NCBI RefSeq assembly: GCF_004358755.1
Contig: NZ_SMZY01000002.1
Coordinates: 868,001-932,000, forward strand
Direction: 5' to 3'
DNA length: 64,000 nt
Source: Peribacillus frigoritolerans
GTDB taxonomy: Bacteria; Bacillota; Bacilli; Bacillales; Bacillaceae
Every line of letters begins with the position of its first letter. Position 1 is the stretch's first letter. Below the pieces are notes generated by a model. That model was not told the origin of the DNA, made no database searches, and saw nothing but the letters and a program-made list of their open reading frames with translations. This document shows positions 27,195-38,131 of the stretch, in pieces. The position numbers and the translations under genes were made by a program.

Positions 27195-28492
27195 GACATC
27201 ATATCCTCTTCCTTGAATGCTTTTGTTTTTCTGAAGTTCCAGATAGAAAGAGTTGCTACTACGATAAAGATTAAGATCGATACGACAGAAGCTGTAGCAA
27301 ATTGACTTTGTTCAAGCGTCATTTTATAAATCCAGCTGATCAGGATATCCGTTGATCCGGCATAGCTGTAATTCACGTTAACAGGATTCCCTTGAGTTAA
27401 TAGATAGATAATGTTGAAGTTATTGAAGTTCCCTGCAAAGCTCATGATAAGGAGAGGAGCGGTTGAGAACATAACGATCGGCATAGTAATCTTCCAGAAC
27501 TTGCTCCAAGGCGTTGCTCCGTCAACATCTGCCGCTTCAAACATTTCTTTATCAATTGTCGTCATAACACCGCTCATCAGAACCATCCAGAACGGGAATC
27601 CAAACCACATATTTACTGTTACAAGCGTAACTTTTGCCCACATTGGATCTGACAGCCAAGGAATAGCTTCAAGACCAAGTGCTTTAATATATTGATTCAG
27701 CGGCCCAAATTCACCGTTGAAAATATTTCTGAAAATCAAGATGCTGACAAATTGCGGAATCGCCCATGGCAGAATGTAAATACTGCGCCATAAACGCTTT
27801 AGCTTAATGCCTTTATGATTGATCAGAACAGCAAAGATCAATCCAAGGAAGAACGTAGTCGCTGTTGATAAAATTGCCCATAAGACCGTCCAGCCAAAAA
27901 CTCCGTAGAACGTTGTGCTCCATGTTTTTAATTGGAAAAGGTTTAAGAACGTATCAAATCCTACCCAATCCACCAAAGCCTTTGGGGGCAGATGATTTGG
28001 ACCTGAATAGTTTGTAAATGCAATCATAACTCCAAATAACAGAGGAAGAATCGTTAAAAACATTGTAAACAGAATAGATGGTGTTAAAAGGATGTAAGGG
28101 AACCCATTTTCCCATACATTTATCAGGGTTTGTTTTGCTGTATTAGGCTTGATGCCGCGCTCGCGCATTTTGCCTACTTTATATGCATCACGAACGTTTA
28201 AGTAGTAAACCCAGATGAAAAGCAGGAAGGAGATTAAGAAAATGATTCCTTCGATCATTAAGAATATGGAGTGATCGCCTTGCACGACTGTAAATCCATT
28301 TCTTGTCTGCGGGGTGTCGCCCAGTGATGTTAAGCCCCACATTGCATATCTGAACGGCAAAGACCAGAATACCAAAAGGTAAACTTCTAAAAGAATAAAT
28401 AAAATTCCTTTGAGATATTGACGGTGGTAGATCTGTCCAAGCCCCATTAGTAAAAACGATAGTAATGCACCTATTCTAGCTGGTCCGCGCAT
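27191..28492 (-). CDS. mdxF: Maltodextrin ABC transporter permease MdxF (MalF-like)
   Basis: The permease of about 433 residues has two extra N-terminal helices (residues 5-45 and 75-100) before the six-helix core, and the EAA loop FEAADVDGATPWSKFWKITM near 340-360. Two possible starts exist, GTG 28510 and ATG 28492. GAGGAGG falls nine bases before the ATG, so I chose it. It is preceded by a hairpin separating it from mdxE, which would lower permease expression relative to the binding protein. Confidence 0.94.
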   Translation of the reverse strand: MRGPARIGALLSFLLMGLGQIYHRQYLKGILFILLEVYLLVFWSLPFRYAMWGLTSLGDTPQTRNGFTVVQGDHSIFLMIEGIIFLISFLLFIWVYYLNVRDAYKVGKMRERGIKPNTAKQTLINVWENGFPYILLTPSILFTMFLTILPLLFGVMIAFTNYSGPNHLPPKALVDWVGFDTFLNLFQLKTWSTTFYGVFGWTVLWAILSTATTFFLGLIFAVLINHKGIKLKRLWRSIYILPWAIPQFVSILIFRNIFNGEFGPLNQYIKALGLEAIPWLSDPMWAKVTLVTVNMWFGFPFWMVLMSGVMTTIDKEMFEAADVDGATPWSKFWKITMPIVMFSTAPLLIMSFAGNFNNFNIIYLLTQGNPVNVNYSYAGSTDILISWIYKMTLEQSQFATASVVSILIFIVVATLSIWNFRKTKAFKEEDMMS

Positions 28493-28658
28493 TATGCCAG
28501 GCCTCCTCACGTTGATTGAAAGTTGTGAAATTTTTCTTGCTTAATACCCCATTGTCCCTTTGCTGTCCCCATTTACGGGCAGTTAGCCTGCACCTCTGTC
28601 CCATGCATTCTATCCGCATAGAGGTAGAGGCTGCTGCCTGCCAATAAAGGATAAAAGT

Positions 28659-28685
28659 TGAGCCAATACCAAAGGTATCGGCTCA
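28659..28685 (-). terminator. mdxE-mdxF intercistronic hairpin (attenuator or stabiliser)
   Basis: Leftward TGAGCCGATACC, loop TTT, GGTATTGGCTCA with one G-T pair, followed by ACTTTT. It lies just after the mdxE stop. A weak T-run suggests partial termination or protection of the mdxE message. Confidence 0.75.
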
Positions 28686-28694
28686 GACTGACTA

Positions 28695-29999
28695 TTACTT
28701 CGTTTGTGAAGAGATAGCATCCTCAATTTGCTGAAGTGCTGCGTCAAGTGCCTTTTTAGGTTCAGTTCCGTCGTTCCACATTGTTGTATAAGCAGTTTCC
28801 ATTGGTCCCCATACAGATTGCATTTCAGGGATGTTTGGCATTGGAAGTGCTGATTCAGCCTGCTCAAGGAATGCAGAAGCAACTTCGTCATTTTGGATAG
28901 CATCGCTTTCAATCAATTCAGTTTGAGGAGGAAGCTGTCCAGTCATTTCAAAGCGTTTTTCAAGCATTTCTGTGCTTGTAGCGAATTGTGCTAAAAGAGT
29001 AGCAGCTTTAGGATACTTAGAGTAAGAGTTTACATAGTAAGCTTTGATTCCAGAGAAACTTTTTGGAGTTTCGCCGTTATCTAATTTAGGAAGCGGAGCA
29101 ATACCGAAGTTGATGCCTGCTTCTTCATGGTTTTTGATATCCCATGGACCAGAGATGCGGTACATTAATTTGTTATCGTTAAAGAAAGAACTGATTAAGT
29201 CACCAGTAATATCTTCTTTTTTCAATGGAAGAAGTTCTTTGTTCATGCGCTGCATGAATTCACCTGATTTAACAGCGCCTTCGTTGTTGATTCCAAGATC
29301 AGTAGCATCTGTGTTGTCGTTTCCGAAAATGTATCCGCCGTATCCAGCGAAGAATGCATGTGCAAAGTAGAAGTTTGCAGGCTCCATCATAAAGCCGTAT
29401 TTGCCGTCTCCAGCAAATTCTTTAGACTGCTCAAAAATTTCGTCAAACGTTTCTGCAGGCTTGTCCACTAAATCTTTGTTGTAATAAAGTGCGTATGTTT
29501 CAATTGCCATAGGAAATCCGTAAAGAGTAGATTCGCCGCCTTCTTCAGTGTAAGAAGTACCGCTGATAGCAGCTGGCAGGAATTTTTCTTTATACTCGTC
29601 AGCTAAAACGTTTTCATAAATAAGACCAGCTTTTACCATGTTTCCTACGTGGTCATGAGGTGCGTGGAATACGTCTGCGCCAAGTCCAGCAGGACCGTCA
29701 ACTTCAAGTTTGCCGGCAGCGTCAGTGTGGTTTACTTCTTGAACCTCAACCGGAATGTCGTATTTCTTTGTGAATTCTTCTGCTACCATAGTTGCCCACT
29801 CAGCTTCTGAGTCTGCATTATCCCAAAGAACCAGCTTTGCGCCTTCTTCAGGAGTTAAATCTACTGCTTCTTCTGTCTTTTTACCGCCCTCTTTGTCGCC
29901 GCCTTCTGTTTTTGCCGGCTCTGAGCTGCTAGGCTTGCTGCACGCAACCATAACAAACATCAGTAATGCAATGAGAGATAAAGATAAAATCTTTCTCAT
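28695..29999 (-). CDS. mdxE: Maltodextrin-binding lipoprotein MdxE
   Basis: The 434-residue solute-binding lipoprotein has a signal peptide and lipobox MVAC (Cys near residue 20), then a Ser/Glu/Lys-rich linker (SSSEPAKTEGGDKEGG). The maltose-binding-protein fold follows: KLVLWDNADSEAEW near 55-68, LIYENVLADEYKEKF near 120-134 and MYRISGPWDIKNH near 280-292. The start ATG 29999 has GGTGGGG upstream; the longer frame lacks a ribosome site. It is the first gene of the leftward importer cluster, divergent from the neopullulanase across an operator-rich gap. Confidence 0.94.
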   Translation of the reverse strand: MRKILSLSLIALLMFVMVACSKPSSSEPAKTEGGDKEGGKKTEEAVDLTPEEGAKLVLWDNADSEAEWATMVAEEFTKKYDIPVEVQEVNHTDAAGKLEVDGPAGLGADVFHAPHDHVGNMVKAGLIYENVLADEYKEKFLPAAISGTSYTEEGGESTLYGFPMAIETYALYYNKDLVDKPAETFDEIFEQSKEFAGDGKYGFMMEPANFYFAHAFFAGYGGYIFGNDNTDATDLGINNEGAVKSGEFMQRMNKELLPLKKEDITGDLISSFFNDNKLMYRISGPWDIKNHEEAGINFGIAPLPKLDNGETPKSFSGIKAYYVNSYSKYPKAATLLAQFATSTEMLEKRFEMTGQLPPQTELIESDAIQNDEVASAFLEQAESALPMPNIPEMQSVWGPMETAYTTMWNDGTEPKKALDAALQQIEDAISSQTK

Positions 30000-30094
30000 A
30001 ATTTCCCCACCTTTTATTTTGTTGTAATCTATTTCATTGTACTTAGTGCCCGTGGCAATCCGCACAACTGAAACCAAAGTCTCATAGTTTAAAA

Positions 30095-30110
30095 GTGAAA
30101 ACGCTTCCTA
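30095..30110. promoter_or_regulatory. cre-like operator 1 upstream of mdxE
   Basis: GTGAAAACGCTTCCTA matches the CcpA site core TGNAANCGNWNNCW fully. It lies 96 bases upstream of the mdxE start. Confidence 0.7.
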
Positions 30111-30151
30111 TCATTCTCAAAAAAAAGGGTGAGTGATTTGTGAGAACAATT

Positions 30152-30167
30152 GTGCAAACGTTTTCCC
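30152..30167. promoter_or_regulatory. MalR-type/cre operator 2 in the mdxE-neopullulanase gap
   Basis: GTGCAAACGTTTTCCC. The core GCAAACGTTTTC is shared exactly with operator 3 and resembles the MalR operator core GCAAACGTTTGC described in streptococci. It also satisfies the cre consensus. Confidence 0.7.
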
Positions 30168-30228
30168 TATTAACTAATTTTTATTTTAAGTTTGCCAGAA
30201 TTAAAAGTCAATATATTTTTATAATTTA

Positions 30229-30244
30229 ATGCAAACGTTTTCCT
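30229..30244. promoter_or_regulatory. MalR-type/cre operator 3 in the mdxE-neopullulanase gap
   Basis: ATGCAAACGTTTTCCT, the same 13-base core (TGCAAACGTTTTC) as operator 2, with start-to-start spacing of 77 bases (about seven helical turns). This would allow a looped repressor complex between the divergent promoters (inference). Confidence 0.7.
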
Positions 30245-30374
30245 GATGTTTTATAATGAGTTCATATTCTATAATTTGGCGATTCACGGTGATCAATAGA
30301 ATAGGATGATAGTCACACCTTTTAAATCAGCTTATTCCTGCCATTTCACCGCTGTACCACAATTCAACTAATGA

Positions 30375-32159
<1,785 letters not shown>

Positions 32160-32169
32160 TGCATCACCA

Positions 32170-32206
32170 GGTAAAAATCATCATGATTTTTGCCTTTTTT
32201 TCTTTT
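32170..32206 (+). terminator. Terminator of the neopullulanase gene
   Basis: Stem GGTAAAAATCA/TGATTTTTGCC followed by T8. Confidence 0.88.
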
Positions 32207-32354
32207 CCTATTGAAATACTAGACTTTATTAAGAATATTTTACTATATTAATATATTTGATTTCCAGCGATTCTTTTGCTATGATTTTATCAATTATCAC
32301 CTTGATGAATGAATGCTATTCACTATCCATTAAGTTTTATTTTTTCAATATCTT

Positions 32355-32370
32355 TTGAAAGCGTTCACAT
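32355..32370 (+). promoter_or_regulatory. cre site in the leader of the amino acid permease
   Basis: TTGAAAGCGTTCACAT matches WTGNAANCGNWNNCWW at all positions and lies 36 bases upstream of the start codon. This is a position expected to block transcription when CcpA is bound. Confidence 0.75.
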
Positions 32371-32405
32371 TCATCTGCAGCTTTAACAATAGGAGGATTA
32401 AAAAA

Positions 32406-33797
32406 ATGAATAAAAACAACCAAGAACTGCAGCGGGGACTTGAACCAAGACATATTTCCCTTATGTCTCTGGGAGCTGCTATCGGAGTAGGGCTGTTTTA
32501 CGGTTCTGCAAAGGCGATTCAAATGGCAGGTCCGGGAATTCTGCTTGCGTATGCGTTTAGCGGAATGATTATGTTCTTTATTATGAGAGCACTTGGCGAA
32601 ATGGCCGTTCATAATCCTGTGGCTGGTTCATTCAGCAGATATGCCCGGAACTATTTAGGGCCGCTCGCTGGCTATATAACAGGGTGGAACTACTGGTTCT
32701 TATGGGTGATTACATGCATGGCTGAAATAACTGCAGTAGGAATCTATATGGAATTCTGGTATCCAGATGTTGAAAGATGGATCTGGGCGCTGGCTGCACT
32801 TGTCATAATGACAACGGTCAATTTTCTGGCTGTAAAGTTTTTCGGAGAATTAGAATTTTGGTTTGCCATGATTAAAATTGTTGCTATTGTTTTCATGATT
32901 GTTGTTGGATTCGGAATGATTCTGTTCGGATTCGGGAACGGCGGTGCAGCGACAGGCATCAGCAACTTATGGGAAAATGGAGGATTCTTCCCTAACGGCT
33001 TTTCAGGTGTCCTGATGTCCCTCCAAATGGTTATGTTTGCTTATCTCGGCATTGAGCTTATTGGAGTTACAGCAGGGGAAGTAAAGAATCCGGAAAAAAC
33101 GTTAACAAAAGCAATCGATACTGTTTTTTGGAGAATTCTTATTTTCTACGTAGGCGCACTGTTTGTTATTATGTCCATTTATCCTTGGGATCAAATTGGA
33201 ACACAAGGAAGTCCATTCGTTTTAACCTTTGAAAAAATCGGAATACCAGCAGCAGCAGGCATTATTAACTTCGTTGTTTTAACTGCTGCATTATCATCAT
33301 GTAATGGCGGAATTTTCAGTACAGGACGGATGCTGTTTAACCTTGCTCAACAGGGTGAGGCGCCAAAATCTTTTGAAAAACTTACAAAAGGCGGCGTTCC
33401 TGGTTTTGCCATCATGGCAACAGGAGGAGCTTTACTGATTGGTGTTATATTAAACTATTTAGTTCCTGAGAAAGTCTTTATGTATGTAACAAGCATCTCG
33501 ACATTTGGCGCGATATGGACTTGGTCAATGATTCTGCTTTCTCAGCTGAAGTTCCGTAAATCACTGAAACCTGGAGAAGCGAAGAAGTTAAAATACAAAC
33601 TTCCGCTATTTCCTTTCACATCATATCTTTCACTTGCATTTCTTGTGCTGGTGGTTGGGCTTATGGCATTTTTCCCGGATACGAGAATTGCACTTATTGT
33701 TGGACCTGCATGGATTCTGCTTCTAGTCGGAATTTATTTCGGCAAGGGGTTTCATAAAAAGAATGATAAGAATTATGCTAATCAAAAAATCAGTTAA
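32406..33797 (+). CDS. Amino acid permease (APC superfamily, AAT family)
   Basis: The 463-residue transporter has 12 predicted helices. It starts MNKNNQELQRGLEPRHISLM, and the first helix has the AAT-family signature LGAAIGVGLFYGSAKAI (residues 22-38). It resembles proline/histidine/aromatic permeases such as YtnA; substrate not determined. ATG 32406 follows AGGAGG by nine bases. The cre site in the leader suggests glucose repression. Single-gene unit with its own terminator. Confidence 0.92.
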   Translation: MNKNNQELQRGLEPRHISLMSLGAAIGVGLFYGSAKAIQMAGPGILLAYAFSGMIMFFIMRALGEMAVHNPVAGSFSRYARNYLGPLAGYITGWNYWFLWVITCMAEITAVGIYMEFWYPDVERWIWALAALVIMTTVNFLAVKFFGELEFWFAMIKIVAIVFMIVVGFGMILFGFGNGGAATGISNLWENGGFFPNGFSGVLMSLQMVMFAYLGIELIGVTAGEVKNPEKTLTKAIDTVFWRILIFYVGALFVIMSIYPWDQIGTQGSPFVLTFEKIGIPAAAGIINFVVLTAALSSCNGGIFSTGRMLFNLAQQGEAPKSFEKLTKGGVPGFAIMATGGALLIGVILNYLVPEKVFMYVTSISTFGAIWTWSMILLSQLKFRKSLKPGEAKKLKYKLPLFPFTSYLSLAFLVLVVGLMAFFPDTRIALIVGPAWILLLVGIYFGKGFHKKNDKNYANQKIS

Positions 33798-33806
33798 CGA
33801 TTAAGA

Positions 33807-33844
33807 AAGAAGGCAGGCTGTTAATCAGCCTGCCTTCTTTTTTA
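33807..33844. terminator. Bidirectional terminator between permease and ferredoxin genes
   Basis: Perfect stem GAAGGCAGGCTG/CAGCCTGCCTTC, loop TTAAT, with T-run to the right and A-run to the left. Confidence 0.95.
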
Positions 33845-33849
33845 ATCAA

Positions 33850-34170
33850 TTATTCTTCAGGACGCGGTCCTGCATCAATGCCCCTGCTCTCGACTGTCAT
33901 AATCGGCCTGCAGGTGATGTCGCCATTCACGCGGATTTGGCACGATAACCGCAAATGGTCCTCCACACCTTTTTCAGCAAAAGCATTTTTCTCTGCATTT
34001 GTAACATCTTCAAAATCACCTTCGAGGATTTCGACCCGGCAGGATGTGCATTTTGCTTTTCCCCCGCAGCGGTGCAGAATATCAATTCCGTTATCCTCAA
34101 GTGCAAGTACCAGTTTTCTTCCCATTTCGGCCTCAAACGACCCTTTTCCCGGAACGTGTATTTTCGGCAT
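33850..34170 (-). CDS. 2Fe-2S ferredoxin-like protein
   Basis: The 106-residue soluble electron carrier has the cluster ligands CGGKAKCTSC near residues 36-45 (C-x5-C-x2-C) and a fourth Cys in LRLSCQIRV near 76. The ends are short and lack other domains. ATG 34170 (MPKIHVPGKGSF) is preceded by GGAGGAG. Its redox partner is not apparent; the AraC regulator gene immediately upstream on the same strand may or may not be co-transcribed. Confidence 0.9.
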   Translation of the reverse strand: MPKIHVPGKGSFEAEMGRKLVLALEDNGIDILHRCGGKAKCTSCRVEILEGDFEDVTNAEKNAFAEKGVEDHLRLSCQIRVNGDITCRPIMTVESRGIDAGPRPEE

Positions 34171-34234
34171 TTCAATCTCCTCCATTACAATTTAGTATCA
34201 GCCTGACCTATTACCGGCCATTCTAATCCAATCT

Positions 34235-35098
34235 TTATTTCTTTCTTGATACTATCTTTCGATACTCAAGCGGCGAAACCCCTTCCAAACGTTTAAAAAT
34301 TTTTGTAAAGTAAGCAGCATCAAAAATTCCGACTTCTTTTGCGATTGAGGAAATTTTGTGGTCAGCCGTTCTGAGCAGCCGCTTAGCCTGCTCCATCCGG
34401 TATTGATTTAAGTACTGAACAGGTGTCACTCCCATCGTTTTCTGCATGCACCGGGTAATGTAATCGGGGTGAAAGTGCAGTTCTCTCGCGAAGTCCTCCA
34501 TTTTAATTTCTTCTTTGTAATGCTTTCTTAAAAATCTGAGTGTTTCCTCCACTACTTTTTCGGCAGCGCTTGGAATTTGCAGCGACTCTTTTTGCAGATG
34601 AAGAATCAATTCTTCAAAGTAAATCTGCTGTCTTAACGGATAATCTGGAGTCTGGTGATTCATGAGGACCAGATTATCAAAGATCTTTTCGACAAAATCT
34701 TTATGTATGCATTCCCCAAAAGCAGGAATTTTAAAATGGAATCTGGACGGCTCTACGAAATCTCCATCAACAGTCTGCACCTCCGACCAGTTTTCATTTC
34801 CTTGATCATGAAGGGAAAAAGCTCCTGCCATTTTAAAATGAGTCCAGAAAACTCTTGTATCTTTCCCGCAGCTTTTATGGCCATAATGCTCAAGACCAGG
34901 GATTAATATCAGATATTGTCCCTCTCTAATCGTAAATGATCGTTCATGCTCAGTCATATAAAGCACTCCTGACTGAACATAGATAAGGTCAAACACAGTG
35001 AAAACACGTTTAAAATGTTTGGTTCCTTTTTTAAAAATGGCATCCCCTCCTTTAATAAAAACAGGAAATGGAGGAATATCAAAACCGATGTACGTCAT
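34235..35098 (-). CDS. AraC family transcriptional regulator with cupin sensor domain
   Basis: The 287-residue regulator has an N-terminal AraC-type cupin (residues 10-160, including REGQYLILIPGLEHYGH), and a C-terminal double helix-turn-helix (about 185-285, with HPDYITRCMQKTMGVTPVQY and GIFDAAYFTKIFKRLEGVSP). Such proteins usually sense sugars or small ligands. It is divergent from the MATE exporter across about 120 bases and may regulate it (inference). AAGGAGG lies upstream. Confidence 0.9.
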   Translation of the reverse strand: MTYIGFDIPPFPVFIKGGDAIFKKGTKHFKRVFTVFDLIYVQSGVLYMTEHERSFTIREGQYLILIPGLEHYGHKSCGKDTRVFWTHFKMAGAFSLHDQGNENWSEVQTVDGDFVEPSRFHFKIPAFGECIHKDFVEKIFDNLVLMNHQTPDYPLRQQIYFEELILHLQKESLQIPSAAEKVVEETLRFLRKHYKEEIKMEDFARELHFHPDYITRCMQKTMGVTPVQYLNQYRMEQAKRLLRTADHKISSIAKEVGIFDAAYFTKIFKRLEGVSPLEYRKIVSRKK

Positions 35099-35222
35099 AC
35101 TGTCCTCCTTTTTTCAGGTCGTATATTTACAAAAATGATCGTAATCATCTCTTTTTATTATATAAGATCCTCTGTAAACTAGTAATGATTTTATATGTGT
35201 TTTACAGAAGGGAATGTCCGGT

Positions 35223-36584
35223 TTGACTCAAAAATTAAAAGATCGAAAATTGACATTATTTGCTCTTACATGGCCGATTTTCATAGAATTATTTTTACAT
35301 ATGCTGATGGGAAATGCCGATACCCTTATGCTAAGCCAATACTCCGATGAATCTGTAGCCGCAGTAGGCGTTGCCAATCAGATATTGAATGTGCTTATTG
35401 TGATGTTCGGCTTTATTGCAACCGGCACAATTGTGCTGATCACACAAAATATCGGGGCAGGCAACCGCAAGAGCGCGCTTGAGATTTCTCAAGTCTCCAT
35501 AGCAGCCAATCTGATCCTCGGGATTGTCATCGGCCTGATTGTCATTGTGTTCAGCGAAGCCATGCTGAATATGATGAACCTTCCGGCCTCACTCCTTCCG
35601 GAAGCGGATTTATACCTTCGTTTAGTAGGAGGCTTATGCTTTATCCAGGCTTTGATCATGACAATCGGAGCGATTTTAAAAAGCTACGGCTTCACAAAAG
35701 ATACGATGTACATTACGATCGGAATGAATATACTGAATGTCATCGGCAACTACATTTTTATCTTTGGTCCATTCGGATTGCCGGTACTGGGCGTCGAAGG
35801 TGTTGCCATCTCGACTGTCGCATCCAGGTTCATCGGATTGATTGCCATTTCATATTTGCTCATAAAAAGGATTTCTTTTGAAACAAAATTGCAGGATGTA
35901 TTTAAACTGCCGGCTGCACATCTTAAAAACCTGCTGAAAATCGGTGTTCCTTCAGCTGGCGAACATTTATCATACAATGGATCTCAAATCGTCATCACAG
36001 TCTTCATTACAATGCTTGGCGCCGAAGCACTGACAACAAAAGTGTACGCTCAGAACCTGATGATGTTCATCTTCCTCTTCAGTTTAGCCATCAGCCAGGG
36101 AAATCAAATCCTTGTTGGACAAATGGCAGGTGCCAGAGAATACAGCAAAGCATATGAACGATGCATGAAATCTTTGTACTGGGGAATTGGAATGTCTGCT
36201 GTTATCGCAATCTTATTCAGCATTTTCACAGATAGCTTGTTTGGCATTTTTACAGAAAATCAGGAAATTCTGCAAATTGGTGCATCCCTGATGCTGCTGA
36301 CGATTATTCTTGAACCAGGCAGAGCGTTTAACCTGATTATTATCAGCGCTCTGAGAGCAGCAGGCGATGTTAAGTTTCCAGTTTATATGGGTATTTTATC
36401 CATGTGGGGCGTCAGCGTCCCGCTCGCTTATCTATTAGGCATTCATTTTGAACTTGGTCTTGCAGGAATTTGGATGGCTTTTATCGCAGATGAGTGGCTA
36501 AGGGGAGTCTTGATGCTGATTCGCTGGAAGTCAAAAGTGTGGGTGAACAAAGGATTTATTTTACAATCAAATGCTGTTTCCTAA
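35223..36584 (+). CDS. MATE family multidrug/sodium antiporter
   Basis: The product of about 453 residues has 12 predicted helices in two homologous halves. It starts MTQKLKDRKLTLFALTWPIF and has typical MATE elements such as MGNADTLMLSQYSDESVAAVG near 25-45 and GVEGVAISTVASR near 190-202. It exports organic cations or metabolites using ion gradients; the substrate is unknown. TTG 35223 lies nine bases after AGAAGGG, whereas ATG 35214 is only one base from it, so TTG is preferred. Confidence 0.92.
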   Translation: MTQKLKDRKLTLFALTWPIFIELFLHMLMGNADTLMLSQYSDESVAAVGVANQILNVLIVMFGFIATGTIVLITQNIGAGNRKSALEISQVSIAANLILGIVIGLIVIVFSEAMLNMMNLPASLLPEADLYLRLVGGLCFIQALIMTIGAILKSYGFTKDTMYITIGMNILNVIGNYIFIFGPFGLPVLGVEGVAISTVASRFIGLIAISYLLIKRISFETKLQDVFKLPAAHLKNLLKIGVPSAGEHLSYNGSQIVITVFITMLGAEALTTKVYAQNLMMFIFLFSLAISQGNQILVGQMAGAREYSKAYERCMKSLYWGIGMSAVIAILFSIFTDSLFGIFTENQEILQIGASLMLLTIILEPGRAFNLIIISALRAAGDVKFPVYMGILSMWGVSVPLAYLLGIHFELGLAGIWMAFIADEWLRGVLMLIRWKSKVWVNKGFILQSNAVS

Positions 36585-36611
36585 ACCTGGCTTATACAGT
36601 CAGGTTTTTTA
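36583..36611 (+). terminator. Terminator of the MATE gene
   Basis: Stem AAACCTG/CAGGTTT, 11-base loop, then T-run. Confidence 0.8.
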
Positions 36612-36749
36612 TGTAAGATACATTAACACAAAAAGAAAGCGCTTCATTTATTTGTAGTCTGTTAGTCCTAAATTTTTTTATTTTAAATTTTCGGAAAAAT
36701 ACTTGATTTCTGCATATTCATGCCATATGATAATAAACATAACAACAAG

Positions 36750-36766
36750 TGTTATATTACCTAACA
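36750..36766 (+). promoter_or_regulatory. TnrA/GlnR-type box upstream of amt
   Basis: TGTTATATTACCTAACA matches the nitrogen-control consensus TGTNANAWWWTNTNACA with a single mismatch. It lies 76 bases before the ammonium transporter start, the gene class that TnrA activates in B. subtilis (nrgA). Confidence 0.65.
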
Positions 36767-36841
36767 TCATTTCAGATCTTCTCTCTGTCTTTGGTCTTAT
36801 TTACTTCTTACTTGCCAACTAAAAAGAAGGAGCGTGTTTTT

Positions 36842-38131
36842 ATGGATGCTGTAGTGTTAATGGACAATTTGTGGGTCATTATTGCAGGTATACTGGTATT
36901 GCTTATGCAAGGAGGCTTTATATTACTTGAAGCCGGCTCTACCCGAATGAAAAATGCCGGCCATATCGCCGGCAAGACAATCTTTACAATCGGAATTGCT
37001 TCTCTTGTTTTCTGGGCTGTCGGCTATGGGTTTATTTATGGAGATGGAAATAAATTTATCGGCTTATCAAGTTTCTTTTATGGTGACGCATCCCCTGCTG
37101 ATGGCGGATTAACAACATCCGTTGATTTCTTTTTCCAGCTGGCATTTGCAGCCATTGCATTGACTATTGCCTTTGGGGGCTTTGCAGAACGTGCTAAATT
37201 ATCTGCTTACGTGATTTTCGCTGTTTTATTCTCAGCTCTTGTTTATCCTGTCGTCGCACACTGGATCTGGGGTGCCGGCTGGCTGAAGGATTTAGGCAAG
37301 CAGGACTTTGCAGGCTCGACTGTTGTTCATTTAACTGGTGCTATGGCAGCACTTGCAGCAACAATTGTCTTAAAACCAAGGCTTGGAAAATACGGGAAAG
37401 ACGGAACTATGAATCAATTGTCTGGCCACAACCAAGTATACACAGCTTTAGGTGTTTTGATTCTATGGGTTGGATGGTTTGGTTTTAATGCTGGAAGCAC
37501 ATTCGGAGTGTCTGACGGATTCTTTGGCTATGTAGCATTAAACACTCAGCTTGCCGCTGCTGCAGGTGCAGTCGCTGCAATGATTGTGGTTCGCATGATG
37601 ACAGGAAAAGCAGATGTTCCAACAACTTTGAATGGTGCACTTGCTGGTCTTGTAGCCATAACAGCGTCATGTGCGTTTGTTGCTCCCTGGGCAGCGGTTG
37701 TTATTGGATTAGTCGGAGGAATCATTGTCTACTTCAGCATGAAGCTATTTGATAAAGCCAAAATTGATGATCCGATTTTCGCCTTGTCTGTTCATGGTGC
37801 TGCAGGAGTCTGGGGAACTTTATCAACCGGATTCTTTGCAACTCCTGAGCTTGCAGAACGAAACGGCGGTTTAGCAGGATTATTCTACGGCGGAGGCTTC
37901 ACTCAGCTTGGGGTTCAAGCGATTGGCATCCTATCATGCGCTGCTTATGCGTTTGTCATTTCCTACATTATCTTGAAAGTGATGAAGCAAGTAATGGGCA
38001 CAATCCGTGTAACGGAAGAAGAAGAAATGATCGGGCTGGATATGAGTGAGCACGGAAGCTACGGCTATCCGGAATCATTCGCTGAAGCACAAGAAAGCAG
38101 TTCATATAAGAAAAGCGCAAGCGCCCGTTAA
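36842..38131 (+). CDS. amt: Ammonium transporter (Amt/NrgA)
   Basis: The 429-residue membrane channel has 11 predicted helices. It begins MDAVVLMDNLWVIIAGILVL and contains the Amt signatures FGGFAERAKLSAY near 107-119, VVHLTGAMAALAAT near 162-175 and the pore His region SVHGAAGVWGTLSTG near 317-331. ATG 36842 follows AGAAGGAG by seven bases. No glnK follows, unlike the nrgAB operon. The last five codons (SASAR) lie inside an intergenic repeat element, so the extreme C-terminus appears to be repeat-derived. Confidence 0.94.
   Translation: MDAVVLMDNLWVIIAGILVLLMQGGFILLEAGSTRMKNAGHIAGKTIFTIGIASLVFWAVGYGFIYGDGNKFIGLSSFFYGDASPADGGLTTSVDFFFQLAFAAIALTIAFGGFAERAKLSAYVIFAVLFSALVYPVVAHWIWGAGWLKDLGKQDFAGSTVVHLTGAMAALAATIVLKPRLGKYGKDGTMNQLSGHNQVYTALGVLILWVGWFGFNAGSTFGVSDGFFGYVALNTQLAAAAGAVAAMIVVRMMTGKADVPTTLNGALAGLVAITASCAFVAPWAAVVIGLVGGIIVYFSMKLFDKAKIDDPIFALSVHGAAGVWGTLSTGFFATPELAERNGGLAGLFYGGGFTQLGVQAIGILSCAAYAFVISYIILKVMKQVMGTIRVTEEEEMIGLDMSEHGSYGYPESFAEAQESSSYKKSASAR

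Noticed and set aside
36630-36650. cre site (GAAAGCGCTTCA) upstream of amt
   Set aside because: The left TG and the right-half spacing do not fit the CcpA consensus; it looks one base short.
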